64,000 bases of DNA from Galaxea fascicularis (taxonomy: Eukaryota > Cnidaria > Anthozoa > Scleractinia > Euphylliidae): positions 24,985,725 to 25,049,724 of the forward strand of contig OX419344.1 in the NCBI GenBank assembly GCA_948470475.1, in the 5' to 3' direction. A model generated the notes under the pieces. It worked only from the letters and a program-made list of their open reading frames with translations. It searched no databases and had not been told where the DNA came from. This document shows positions 10,193-20,965 of this stretch, in pieces. Numbering within the stretch: position 1 is the first letter of the stretch; each line of letters begins with the position of its first letter. The position numbers were made by a program, and so were the translations under genes.

Positions 10193-10792
10193 GTTCGTGA
10201 AACAGTCGTTGAACTGCGGTCTTAAAAAAGTATGAGGCGGGACGCACAGCTTTGCGCACAACGGGTTGGAAAACTTGTAAACAATGGAAACTGAAGTTGT
10301 ATGTTTGGCTAAACGTTTCTCCCTTGTGGAAGCAATTTAATTTCTGATAAAGTGTTCCTATGCATTTTTGACACTTGGGGAGCAAAAAAGCTTTGAAATG
10401 ATGCAAAACCATTTTTTCAGTAAGGGCTTTAAAAATGAAAAGAGCTGCAGTATCAATATTCGGTATTGTTCTCAGTGTTTCCTTTTGAAACTTTGTAAAG
10501 TTTGAATTTCGCGGGTAAGCGCGTGGATAAAAACTGAAAAAGAAAAGTTGGAATGGCGGACTGGACGGTAGGATGTGCAGCGAAAGGGAGGAATTAAACT
10601 GGTCAGCCGTTTGAGTGAAAACATGGGTTGGTGTGGGTTCTCATTTTCACCACTGGGCTCAAAAACCTGATTTTATTTTAAGACTTTGACTCTGATAGAA
10701 TTTAGGGATTTAGCTGCTTCAGTGGTAGGGATTGCAGATGAAAAAGAGATGTTTATATTGTTTGATTTACCTGTTGCAGTTTTCATCACATA
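10193..10792. other. Intergenic DNA with a weak coding-like patch
   Basis: From about 10682 the + strand reads TLIEFRDLAASVVGIADEKE and FILFDLPVAV after an acceptor-like ttttattttaag, ending where a MITE begins at 10793. This may be an exon cut by the MITE or may be chance. The rest shows nothing. Confidence 0.25.
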
Positions 10793-10950
10793 CTATGCTT
10801 CCCAGTTGAGTGCGACACCACGCAAGTTTCCACACAAAGTTTTAACATCAATGCTTAGTTTCCATTGGATACATTATCGTTGTCAACATTTTGACGTCAA
10901 AACCTTGTGTGGAAACTAGTGTGATGTCGCGCTCAACTGGGAAGTGTAGT
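10793..10950. repeat. Hairpin MITE with arms of about 55 bp
   Basis: The left arm (ctatgcttcccagttgagtg, then cgacaccacgcaagtttcca) pairs with the reverse complement of the right arm (acacttcccagttgagcgcg, then acatcacactagtttccaca). The arms are about 85-90% alike by eye and enclose a loop around 10850-10885. The element is non-coding. The 77-codon frame at 10686-10919 runs through it. Confidence 0.75.
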
Positions 10951-11639
10951 AACAGGGCTTGTTAAAAATGCATTCTTGTCATAGATGTTGATATCAGTGT
11001 TTATTAGGAACAACCCATACACTATGTATTTTGGCTCATTCACTTTGTAAAACATTAATTCAATCTTTCTCTTAGCACAAAAATGTTACATGTTTCATGA
11101 TTGTTACAATGCTATGACTATACAAATTAAATACCAGTTGAAACCATTTATATGCCCTGAGAGTCATAGCTATTGAACTTCCAACAAAAAGATTTAGTAA
11201 GCACAGGTTACCTTCCTTTCCCAGGTTGACGTCACAGAAACCGTTGAACCCATTCTCCCTATAACTTGGCGTTTTCAAGGGTAATTTCGAGACTTTGGTG
11301 GGGCGTAAAAAATTGAGGATTCAACCAATTCCACTGATTTTTTTTCCAGAACATCTTCGACAGACATGAGTCATCAGAATTCAATATCACTATGTTGGGG
11401 TGATAGGCACTTTAAATCTTTGTCATTTTATTTTCTAGGTTTATGGTGATGATGATGACATTGCAAAGTAATTGGAGGCATGTAGTTTTCAAGTCAGGGA
11501 CTTCAGTGGATGTAAATAAGTTTTGTTTTGGCTCAAAAAGTGAATCAAGTATGAAGACGTATCATGAATAACATTGCACTTGCATGACTTTGCTAATTCT
11601 CAAAGGAAATGAAAAAAATCTGCACACCTTGCCTACATG
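10951..11639. other. AT-rich intergenic DNA
   Basis: Nothing coding is supported. A 68-codon minus frame (11072-11278) has no features. A short 'gatgatgatga' run lies at 11448-11458. Confidence 0.35.
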
Positions 11640-11850
11640 TCATTAGGAACTGTTCATTTTTTCTATGGGATGGGGGAGCTGGTGGGATTTGGGAGGGGCC
11701 ATGGCTTTTGAGGGGGCTTCCCAAAAAAAAAGGAAGGAGGGGGGAGGGTTAAGCAAGATGCTGATATAAAATACCTGACGTAAGTTATTTTGGATGGGGG
11801 TGGTCATACCCCAAATACTCTTTTTGAGGGGGCAATTATGTGACTTAAAC
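11640..11850. repeat. Purine-rich, G-run repeat
   Basis: G-runs such as gggatgggggagctggtggg, gaaggaggggggaggg and gatgggggtgg, with gaatgggggtg following at about 11858, recur through about 220 bp. They resemble the G-run elements at 1190, 6108 and 7955 in style, but I could not align them to these. The serine/proline-rich minus frame over it is not a gene. Confidence 0.35.
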
Positions 11851-11946
11851 TGGTAAGAATGGGGGTGATACAATTTGTGAATGACACTCACCCAAATCCC
11901 ATCTGCTCCCCTTACCTAATAAAAAATAAATGGTCCCTTACTACAG

Positions 11947-12131
11947 AATTGAACATCGAGTCTCTACCTACCTTAAGTGAACTACAGCAACCTTGTGCAG
12001 TGCATGACCCCAGTGTACTCCATACATGTAAACCAGAACTTGATCATTTACTGAGAACAGCTTGTTCACATCATGTTTACCTTAGCTGTTCTTTGGAATT
12101 GTTTCAAGATTACCTTAGTTTGTTATACTGA
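11947..12131 (+). CDS. Candidate terminal exon, unidentified
   Basis: After an acceptor-like ccttactacag (ending 11946) the + strand is open to TGA at 12129-12131. It reads LNIESLPTLSELQQPCAVHD, then LHTCKPELDHLLRTACSHHV and CSLELFQDYLSLLY. Composition is protein-like, with leucine-rich helical spacing, and the reading does not overlap a recognised repeat. I do not recognise the family. An upstream exon with matching phase was not found. Confidence 0.3.
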
Positions 12132-12319
12132 AGTTGTTTCTCGCCAAAGTAAAACGTATCTGTGGTGGATACGTAGCTACAACAATGAATTTCGTACTTT
12201 AGGAAGATTCATAGCAAGCTGTTCACCATTACAATAGATTATGCAAATTTGCCACTCAATTAGATTAATTTAATATCTCAGGTTGCCTGTTTAAAATCGT
12301 TCTTAAGGATACAAAATGA

Positions 12320-12541
12320 TCAGTTTCTGAACAATCTGGACTTGAGCAACAAAGAATTCAGGAATTTTGGAAGAATGAAATAAATTATCACTGCACTTGC
12401 TTTTTAACAACAGCAAACAGAAGAGGTCACTCACAGGAGATCCCAAAGAAAGATTTCCTTATTTCAGATCTACACTTCCATGATCGTTCCATAGAAGCTT
12501 TATTAGTGTCTCACTATATTCGAGGTAATCAACATCATTGA
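12320..12541 (+). CDS. Open coding-like segment without a start codon, unidentified
   Basis: The frame is open for 73 codons between TGA at 12317-12319 and TGA at 12539-12541, with no ATG, so it is either an exon or a broken gene. It reads EQSGLEQQRIQEFWKNEINY, HCTCFLTTANRRGHSQEIPK and DFLISDLHFHDRSIEALLVS. Charge pattern and aromatic spacing look like a real protein. It lies 190 bp after the candidate exon ending at 12131 and could come from the same decayed gene or transposon. I do not know its function. Confidence 0.3.
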   Translation, partial: SVSEQSGLEQQRIQEFWKNEINYHCTCFLTTANRRGHSQEIPKKDFLISDLHFHDRSIEALLVSHYIRGNQHH

Positions 12542-13080
12542 AAAAGGGGCTTTACAGTACCGTTTGCTTTGGTAACCTCAAAAATCAACACTTCTAAATT
12601 CGAATTCCATCGGGAATGCTTGAACGTTTAGTACATGAGCCCCTGGCTCGGGAGATTGGGCAACCACTCCTCACACTATCGAGCTTAAATAATTTGATTT
12701 GATTTGATGGTAACAGCTTGTTTTATGATATTTTAAAAGATGAACTCTTGCGAGCCTCTTTAAAAAACATTTTAATGATACCAGAAAAATGGATTTGACC
12801 AACAGTGAAACAATTAACATCATACAGGGTTTCAAGAAAGACCCTTATGGAAAAAATTCACGTGGTTCTTAAATGCCTACAAAGAAAATCCTAATGACTA
12901 CCAATGCTACAAAATGGCCTGGCATTTCCTTCATCCTCCTCCCCACTCCCCTTCTCCTTTAAGATTTGTAATGCTCCTTACCAAAGACTTGTCACACTGG
13001 TTTACAATTTACATAGGTTCTTGTTAATTGGAAGGCCTGACCCTTTAATTGAAATGAAATTTATTCTTCTTTTTCTCCAG
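12542..13080. other. Intergenic DNA with a possible LINE tail
   Basis: The stretch near 12640-12712 (gagcccctggctcgggag, then ttaaataatttgatttgatttgat) ends in a short-period TTTGA repeat, as LINE 3' tails often do. The rest is unremarkable and ends in a good polypyrimidine tract and acceptor (ttctttttctccag) at 13067-13080. Confidence 0.3.
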
Positions 13081-13197
13081 GGTACTTCAGACATGTTGAA
13101 CAACGGTTTTAGTTGTGAATCCAACCAAGAAGCCTTCCTTCCCAGCAAAGGATTGAAAAGGATTTTCAATAAACACCATGTTGAAGTTGCAGTTAAC
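13081..13197 (+). CDS. Candidate exon truncated by a MITE, unidentified
   Basis: Directly after the acceptor ending at 13080 the + strand reads GTSDMLNNGFSCESNQEAFL, then PSKGLKRIFNKHHVEVAVNP. It then runs into the repeat that starts at about 13195 with ttaaccctttcactccc. The acceptor is the best in the region. No donor is seen before the repeat, so the exon may have been cut by the insertion. The family is unknown. Confidence 0.3.
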
Positions 13198-13568
13198 CCT
13201 TTCACTCCCAAAGGCGATCAGCATATAACTTCTCCTTATAATATCAATAAATTGTCCAACAGACAGGTGATGAGAATAGACAAAGCTATCAGCCAGAGGG
13301 TCTTATCTTGATATAACCCCAAATTCTCTTGACAAATGTACAAGCAATTGTTTTGAAGCTAGAGTGGAGAACTGATATGAAAATTTGAATTCTTATTTGT
13401 TGCTCCTACACATTTCCCATAGGAATAGTGGGGAGAAGTTGTTAAAACATCAAGAAAATTCATGTTATGTGATCTCATCCTGAATTCTCCTGACCACTCT
13501 GTTTTACAAGGCGTTGAAATTACAAGGAGAAATTTAATGCTGATCACTCACAGGGTTTGAAGGGTTAA
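13195..13568. repeat. 374-bp inverted-repeat element
   Basis: The left end ttaaccctttcactcccaaa, with ggcgatcagcatataacttc after it, mirrors the right end gtgatcactcacagggtttg plus aagggttaa. On the reverse strand the right half carries the same landmarks as the repeat at 4592-4900. It is non-coding. The frames at 12904-13311 (+) and 13359-13547 (-) read through it. Confidence 0.65.
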
Positions 13569-13619
13569 CAGTAGAGAGCATTCGGAATCCTTTGTGTCAT
13601 TCAGCCGTGTTGTTTTCTA

Positions 13620-13960
13620 CAGACGTACGAATAGACGTAAACTTTAACTGGTTTTACATACGTAAATAAAATAGAGACGATCTGTAAAAAATCGCACGTA
13701 AACGTAAAAGTTAAATGAGGTTCAACTTAAACGTTCACGCGCAACCCTTTATACATCGTCTCTATTTTATTTACACGCGTAAAGGACGTTAAATTTGACG
13801 TCGGTTCGCACGTGAAAATTACGCTACAGTGGAAAACAGTGGAAATCCATCATAACTTTCATTCAACTTTTACGTTTATGCGCGACCTTTCATACATCGT
13901 CTCTATTTTGCTTACGCACGTAACTAATACGTGGCAGTGGAAATCCACCTTAATATTTAC
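13620..13960. repeat. Repeat with three copies of a 'cgtctctattttatttac' motif in both orientations
   Basis: tacatcgtctctattttatt occurs at about 13752, and tacatcgtctctattttgct at about 13893. The inverse gtaaataaaatagagacgat lies at about 13660-13682. Each copy is flanked by acgcgtaa or cacgtaa and cgtaaac variants, and 'cagtggaaatccac' occurs twice. The inverted and direct copies together suggest nested copies of a small palindromic element. Confidence 0.55.
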
Positions 13961-13987
13961 ATTGGCCACGTTCATGTATTTTTATTT

Positions 13988-14893
13988 TAAGGAGGCTCGA
14001 AGTAGTTTTTTTGTTTGGGGGTGTATTTTTGAAAATCAAAATTTGCTGTGGAAGAAAAGCTTCGATTTCCTTGAACTACAACATCTGCGTATGATTAAAG
14101 TTTATTTTCGTGTCAGTTTCCAAGCAACAGCTGTTACCATAGCAACGGTAACGCAAGACTGCTCATTTTAAAAGAGTTCAATCATCTCGAAATCCAGTCA
14201 GACACTTCGTAACAAAACTTTTAGAGCGTAAATTACTCTAGTCCGACAACCTGTAGACCAAACTAGAAAAAAAATCGTTTTGTTCATTTCCGCATTTTTC
14301 TGCAAGCTTTTTGAGGAAATATGAAAATTTTACACCATTTTTTCTGTGTTCAAAGAATTATCAACATAGAAAAACATTTTCAATTCGCATTGAGCGTCCT
14401 AGGTGACTGCATTGTACGATATTTAGGACACAAAGCTTGTAATTTCCACAAATTTTAAATTTAAATATCTTGCCACCACAGACACCTTGGACGCTCATTG
14501 TGGATTGAACATGCTTTTCTATCATGATAATTCTTTGAACAGAAAAAAATGAAAAGTTTGATATTTCTTCTAAAAGCTTGAATGCAGAAATGAACAAACA
14601 AGCCTATAAAAATTTATTTGCAAGTTATTTTTCTAATTTGGCCTACAAGTAGTCAGACTAGAGTAGTTTAAACGCTCAAAGTTCTGTTATTAAGTGTTTG
14701 ACTGGATTTCGAGAAAGTTGAACTGTTTTAAAATTGCTATGGTAAAAGCTGTTGCCTGGAAACCTATAAGAAAAACTTATCACACGTTGGAAAGATGTAG
14801 TTTCAAAGAAATCACAGCTTCTGTTCTACAAGAACTTTTGATTTAAAAAAGTACACTCCCAGGAAAAAAAAATTGCTGCCAGCCTCCTTAAAA
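13988..14893. repeat. Large foldback element, about 906 bp with arms of about 440 bp
   Basis: The ends taaggaggct (13988) and agcctcctta (14881-14890) are inverted copies. Further in, ttccaagcaacagctgttac pairs with the complement of taaaagctgttgcctggaaa, ctcgaaatccagtcagacac with gtttgactggatttcgag, and attcgcattgagcgtcctag with ggacgctcattgtggattg. The two arms therefore match along almost their full length around a centre near 14440. Neither arm encodes anything; the 119-codon (+) and 78-codon (-) frames are accidental. Confidence 0.8.
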
Positions 14894-14989
14894 AAACTCT
14901 ATTTTATTCTCGTAATGAACACGGCATTTAGTGTGACCTTGTGAATAATAGCATTTATCCCTTCATCAGACAAGATAAAGAAACGCATT

Positions 14990-15906
14990 TGAAAATATAT
15001 ATTTCAAGTTTTGCCTGTGTATTTTAACTTTTAACTAATTATCATATATGCAAATTAACAAATTTGCATATATGGAAATTAGGTAATTTGCATTTATGAT
15101 AATTAGTTTGAAAATCTATATGTTGAGTTTTACCTGTGCATTTTAGCTTTTAACTAATTATCATATATGCAAATTAATAAATTTACATATATGTTAATTA
15201 GGAAATTTGCATTTATGATAATTAGTTTAAAAATATATATGTCAAGTTTTGACTGTATTTTAACGTTAAACTAATTATCATAAATGCAAATTTACTAATT
15301 AACATATATGTAAATTTATTAATTTGCATTTATGATAATTAGTTTGAAAATATATATTTCAAGTTTTGCCTGTGTACTTTAACTTTTAACTAATTATCAT
15401 ATATGCAAATTAACAAATTTGCATATATGGAAATTAGGTAATTTGCATTTATGATAATTAGTTTGAAAATCTATATGTTGAGTTTTACCTGTGCATTTTA
15501 GCTTTTAACTAATTATCATATATGCAAATTAATAAATTTACATATATGTTAATTAGGAAATTTGCATTTATGATAATTAGTTTAAAAATATATATGTCAA
15601 GTTTTGACTGTGTATTTTAACGTTAAACTAATTATCATAAATGCAAATTTACTAATTAACATATATGTAAATTTATTAATTTGCATTTATGATAATTAGT
15701 TTGAAAATATATATTTCAAGTTTTGCCTGTGTACTTTAACTTTTAACTAATTATCATATATGCAAATTAACAAATTTGCATATATGGAAATTAGGTAATT
15801 TGCATTTATGATAATTAGTTTGAAAATCTATATGTCGAGTTTTACCTGTGCATTTTAGCTTTTAACTAATTATCATATATGCAAATTAATAAATTTACAT
15901 ATATGC
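14990..15906. repeat. AT-rich palindromic satellite, about 118-bp monomer in a 3-monomer higher-order unit
   Basis: Three related monomers repeat as A-B-C-A-B-C-A-B. A-type starts lie at 15001, 15356 and 15713, so the higher-order period is 355-357 bp. Each monomer is itself a near palindrome: ctaattatcatatatgcaaa on one side and tttgcatttatgataattag on the other. It contains the octamer ATGCAAAT or its complement 18 times. The last monomer breaks off at about 15906 into unrelated sequence. It is non-coding and could extrude cruciforms. Confidence 0.85.
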
Positions 15907-16074
15907 TAATGAGCAGTTATGACCTGGACACTTGGAGCACAACAATTTCAAAAGTTTATTGACTTTTCATTATAACCGTACTCTAAATTAAGCATCTATC
16001 TATATAATAAAAACAACTACAGTCTAATTTTATTTCTATCTCTTAAATATAAGATTAAAATTATAACGCGTTTT

Positions 16075-16895
16075 CACAAATAAATGGATTCGCCCATAGG
16101 GTTCACAAGCTCAAAATTCGGCTGTGAGTACGTGGTGTATGGGACAGCTTATGTACATAGAGAATTGTATCGGAAAGTTGCCGATTGGAAAAAAATTGTG
16201 TAAATAACTGTCTTATTTGAAATAAAGTCTCCCTACCTCAAATGTGTCGCATACTTGTTTCTTGAGCTGATTTTGAAGCCAGCCTGAAGTCGTTTAGAAG
16301 TTATTCGAAATCGCTCTCACTAAACGGCGCCAGAATCAGCACAAGAGACAAGTACGTGACATTCGAGGTAGGAAAACTGAATTTCAAATTAAATAGTCAT
16401 TTACACAATGTTTTTAGGATCGGTGACTTTCCCATACAATTCTCTATATACATAAACCTGTCCCATACACCACGTATGCAGAGTCCAACTTTGAGCTTGG
16501 AAAGCCTGTGATTCACTGGACTGATGTTAGGAGAATTGCGAAGTTTCAAAGAGATCTCATCTAAACTTGAGGAATTTTAGAAAGTTGATACAGTCAGTAC
16601 ACAGAAGTAAATAGCGTGTTGGCAGATGCTGTTGCACTCCAGGCATTTTTTTTAAAGTAGCAATTTTTGAATAGCTGTAGCCTGTTCCAGGCTCTCAGAT
16701 AGTGGAGGCGGGCGAACGAGACGACTGGGCAAGAAAAAAATTGAGCTGGAATGGGGGGTTACTACCACCCGTCCGAAGCCCCCTCCATTTTTCAGCTTAC
16801 TCTAGGCTAGAATGGCTGTATCTTATCAAGTTCAATTACGATCTCTAAAACATATCGCAATTCTCTAAATTCCTCATGGCGAATCCATTTGTGAA
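16075..16895. repeat. Nested foldback element, about 820 bp
   Basis: The inner arms are roughly 16105-16265 and 16335-16503: acgtggtgtatgggacagct pairs with the complement of ctgtcccatacaccacgtat, and agagaattgtatcgg with the complement of cccatacaattctct. The outer arms carry ggagaattgcgaag (16531) against tatcgcaattctct (16853), and caaataaatggattcgcc (16076) against ggcgaatccatttgtg (16878). So one inverted repeat lies inside another. No coding sequence is present. Confidence 0.65.
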
Positions 16896-18240
16896 CCGGT
16901 TTTGTCTTCAGTCTAACATAACGATTGTTGTACTCACCTCGTAAATTTCACGGTAATACTACGCTACCTACCGTGAAATGGCGTCCACTTTCGTGGAAAA
17001 ATACTAAGAATATATTGTAGGTAGGACACAATAAGAGTTGAGCACATACGAGTACGAGCCAAGGTTCACAGCACCGGGTAAAAGGACAGTGACTAGAAAC
17101 GTGAAAAACATGAAATTTGAATAATTCCACATTGCTCCTTTATCGTGATAATTACCGAAGCAAAACATCCGCCATTCTTACACGAGTGTAGTTTGAAGAC
17201 AGGAACAGGACTCGAGGCCGAGTTGAGACCGATCCATGGAAAAAAAATTAATGATTGTGTAAGGCGCTCTCAGCAACAAGGAGATCGTTCTCCGGGAAAA
17301 AAATTAACCCAAGTGGAAATATTTTTTCCAAGTGAACACAAGAGTGAAACAAGCGGGAAACATTCCACGATTCCTTTTTTAAGGGGTAAAATGAATGCAT
17401 TTGTTTTTACAATGAAAATGTAAAAATTAATGTGTTTAGGTAAGCTGAAAGCCACTCATTGGGCACTATGGCCACGTGGTAGCGGGCATTACCCCCTATC
17501 AACCAAATAAAGTTTGAGCTTGGGTATTACTTATACTTTGATCTCGCCAATTTATGATTTATTAACTTTTTCGATAGTGGTGTGTGTACTTTGCCTCCAC
17601 TTTAAGTGACACAATAACTGAACGTTTTGTGAACGAAAGACGCATCTAATTTGCGATTCGTGAACAAAACAAAGAACCCATTCAAATGCAATTCTCGTGG
17701 TAGCGCACGCGCCTTGCGCGTGCGGTCAATTACGTGAAAAAGATTAACGGGTGCATGGCTTACAAGAATTTTGTTTTCCGACATCAGTCAAGCTACAAAC
17801 TCATTACTTTCTCGATTCTTGTATACTAGTTCTCGATTCTCGCGAGATTCGGTTGTCGACACTTGAAAGGGACTGTCAATTTACTTTTGCCCGGTACTGC
17901 ATTCAATAACCTAGCAATATTTATAAGGTTACTGGCAGAACTTAAAGGTTGCTGTGCTCTAACGAGTCTTTAAATTCTACCTCAATCCACTACACAGCTG
18001 TATTTGCAAGTTACCAACAGTTTTTAGCTCCTCAAAGAAATTAGTGAACGTCACATTAACTTCCAACTTCACAAACGTAATATCCACTAAAACAATCAAC
18101 AAAGTAAAGAATAAAAAATTCGTCAAAATCAATAATTGTGACTTCAAAAATCAACACTTGATTTTACAATTTTGCTGGCCAAATAATTTGTTTAGTAACT
18201 AATGGCATTTGGCATCAGGCAAATACAGCAAGTGGATTCA
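16896..18240. other. Intergenic DNA with a possible minus-strand first exon
   Basis: On the minus strand a strong donor (tttacgag|gtgagta) lies at the 16937/16938 boundary. An ATG upstream, near 17122, opens a short hydrophobic reading (NFMFFTFLVTVLLPGAVNLG) that stops before the donor. If transcribed, this would be a non-coding or upstream-ORF exon. The rest shows a few low-complexity patches and the open frames at 17145-17423 and 17602-17784, which I do not support. Confidence 0.25.
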
Positions 18241-18959
18241 TATTGAACCCTTTAAGCTCCGCATAAACATACACTTTCTCCTCACTTTCTCCTTATTTCT
18301 TATGGTGTCAATTGAGATCAATCTGCAGGTCCTCTATCAAGACCTCACCTTTCTAGATACCAGAACTTTCTTTGAAAGTTAAGATGCCCTGTGAAAGCAT
18401 TTGCATTCATAAGGGAAAATGTCCCTCACTCCTGAGACTGAAGGTTGATAGCATGTTTTCGCCAGGAAATTGCAATATTGTCATAAATGCTCAACACTGC
18501 GGGAAAAACGTAACACAAGTCCCATTCTACTTCTTAGTTAAAAATTGTTCAAAAACTTTTGTTTACATATCAATCTTCATCAGTGTTGTTCCCTGTTTTT
18601 TAGAAGTGTTAGATTGTTGGGCATAACAAAAATTCAAAAATGCTTCCTATTTTCACAGTCCCAGCCAAAGCACTCCTTCCCAAAAATTTGCTTGAAAGTT
18701 CCCTGAAAGGGAAACTGAAAGGTAAACGTTTTTCACGTGCCTTTCCACAATGGACTCCGAACAGACAGCAAAGCACTGTATGATCTTGCCGATACCGGAA
18801 TTTGATGTTTGATGCCAGTTGCTGTTGCCAGCTTAACCTCCAACATGTGATCAGCATGGAATTCACTCAGTCATTTCTCAATCAGAAAATTCAAATATCC
18901 CACAAGTTCATTTTCTCAGGTTGGATGGGGATAAGCAGAGATTTGAAATGTACACATCC
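18241..18959. other. Intergenic DNA with one weak + strand exon candidate
   Basis: Bases 18659-18721 lie between tattttcacag and gaaag|gtaaac and read PAKALLPKNLLESSLKGKLK. The splice sites are good but the segment is only 63 bp and has no partner. The frames at 18372-18626 (+) and 18609-18866 (-) have no support. Confidence 0.2.
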
Positions 18960-19460
18960 AGTCCACAGTAAATAGTTGAATATACAAAATAGTACAGACA
19001 TGCAATCTGCCTAGGCATATTAAAGGCAGTCAACCAGTTGATCAGTTAGTCAGTGTATTGGTAAGTTGGTCATGTAGTCAGTAATTAGGGGTCAGTCACT
19101 CGGTCAACCCTGCAACATCACATTCATGCATGATCCTAATGATCCTAATCTATTTGTGTTATGAAAGCCGGATCCCATAACAGAAAGGATGGAAGTTTGG
19201 GAAAGAAAGTTTCTCAATCCTTTTTCTGCATTCATCCAGTTTTCTGTTCATCTGGCCTATAAGTCATGTCTGAACGATGCTATGGAATGAATAACATCTT
19301 TTCTGTCAAAAAGCTCCACAAACCATTGTTGAGATGTCAGCATGTCATCACAACAGTCAGCCAGTCAGTCCTTTACTTGATGATTCAGAGAGTCAGCCAG
19401 TATGTTTGTCAGGCAGTTAGATAGTCTTTCATTGTTTTAGTTGTTTAGTCATTCAGTCAG

Positions 19461-19970
19461 TTTAAGTGCCTATGAAGTAAAAAAATTAATGTTTGCTGAT
19501 TTGAAAGGCCTTTACTCACTACTGTTACAATGGCAACAGTTCTGCTTCCTGGGCTATTTCATGCAGGATTCACTTTCCAAGTTTTTGTCTTAAGCATTGC
19601 TCACCTGTGATGAGGTAGTCAATAAGTCCAACTGTCACTCCTCATCTGTTCAAAATTGGAGATATTTGATTCATGGTAAAGAAAGCCGGAGATGCAGTGT
19701 TGCCATGGCAACACCACAGTAGGTATCATTTTGCTTCTTTCCTGACGTTCATTACTGGTGCCAAGTTTGAACGGCATTACTCAAAAATTTCCAGAGATAT
19801 CAATTTTGTGATTTATCTTCTTACTTAAACCACTTTAAGCAATCTTTAAGCAAACTTCAATATCTCAGAAATAAAAGAAGATCTTTTAAAAATGAAAATG
19901 CCATTTTTACTTACTTTGAAAGGCCTTTCAAATTAGCAAACACAATTTTTTACCTGATAGACACTTTAAA
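19461..19970. repeat. 510-bp TIR element (MITE or short DNA transposon)
   Basis: The left end tttaagtgcctatgaagtaa, followed by gtttgctgatttgaaaggcc, pairs with the reverse complement of the right end aggcctttcaaattagcaaa plus tacctgatagacactttaaa. The inverted repeats are about 50 bp and roughly 80% alike. The interior has no open frame. It sits inside the GTCA tract, which resumes on its right. Confidence 0.75.
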
Positions 19971-20689
19971 AACCACATCAATCTGTAAGCCAGCCAGTCA
20001 GTTAATCCATCAAGGAGTCAGTCAATCAGCCAATTAGTCCATCAAACAGTCAACTATAAATCCACAGGTTTCCTAAGGTGGGGTTTCTAAGGCAGGGTGT
20101 CAACAAGGAATTCTAATGGGTCAAATTTCCACTGCTCCCACAAAATTAACCATTATACATGTTTTATCAATTTGCCAGGTCATGTTGTTGCCTTTTTGAC
20201 TTTAGCCACCCCTCTTACCTGGAACACTGAATCTATGAGTCATTCAATTCACTCATTCATTAAATCAGTAAGTCTGAAAGTCGTGAGTTCTCAATGTTGA
20301 GCAGTTCATCAATTGACCAGATACCCAGTTAGTTGGATATCAACCAGTCATTCAGTCAGTCAGTAAGTCAGTAACAAGGCCGGTCAGTCAGTGTAACATT
20401 CATGCTCTGTAGACAATAGTCATCTCCCCATTCCTCAGATTTCTGTTAGGACCCATTATGACTTTTTCAATCATGCACAGTACCTCACGCTCCATATGGA
20501 AATGCATTTACCATGTTCACATGCCAAGGAGTGAATGTGTAGTAAAAAGTACGGTTCTCCCTCCAGAACAATTTAGTAATTTAGTTAGTCAGTATGCAAA
20601 CCAGTCAGCCATTGGTTGGTCAGTTTGTCTATCAATCTTAGCTAAAGTCAATCTGTTGGATTAAGCTAGTATTATTATACCTCTCAGTA

Positions 20690-20965
20690 AATATGCACTG
20701 TGATTGGTTAATTTTGCGGGCCATACTCTACTGTACAGCCAGTTAAATTTGAAAGTTTCCTTTCCCACACACCCGATTAACCTAAGAGATATAATGAATA
20801 TCTTACTACCTTCGTTTTCTCAGTCAGTATTGTAAGTTACAGATCCTTGTTTTTTCCTGTTGATTTATGGCACGTGCACTTCGTGGGTGGGCCATAAGTG
20901 GAAGGGGCAAATCTTGTTCCGTAACTTACAGTGCGGACCTCGAACTCGGTTAGTGAGAGGTATGT
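20690..20965. repeat. Interspersed repeat, possibly related to 23320-23610
   Basis: It starts ctgtgattggttaattttgc with gggcca after it. It carries an inverted pair gtaagttacagatccttgtt / cttgttccgtaacttac, and ends tgcggacctcgaactcgg. The element at 23320 likewise starts with ctgattggtt..gcgggca and ends gagacctcgggcac. The shared start and end suggest one family, with low certainty. Confidence 0.4.

Noticed and set aside
9930..10412. 160-codon minus-strand frame
   Set aside because: Much of it is the repeated cctgcagag / poly-A element. The peptide is repetitive (FFSPHF, FFFP) and has no family-like features.
12904..13311. 135-codon + frame as a single gene
   Set aside because: The first part overlaps an intron-like polypyrimidine region and the last part is repeat DNA. 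Only the middle (13081-13197) is kept as a weak exon candidate.
13812..14171. 119-codon + frame
   Set aside because: It spans the border of two inverted-repeat elements and has no splice or start support.
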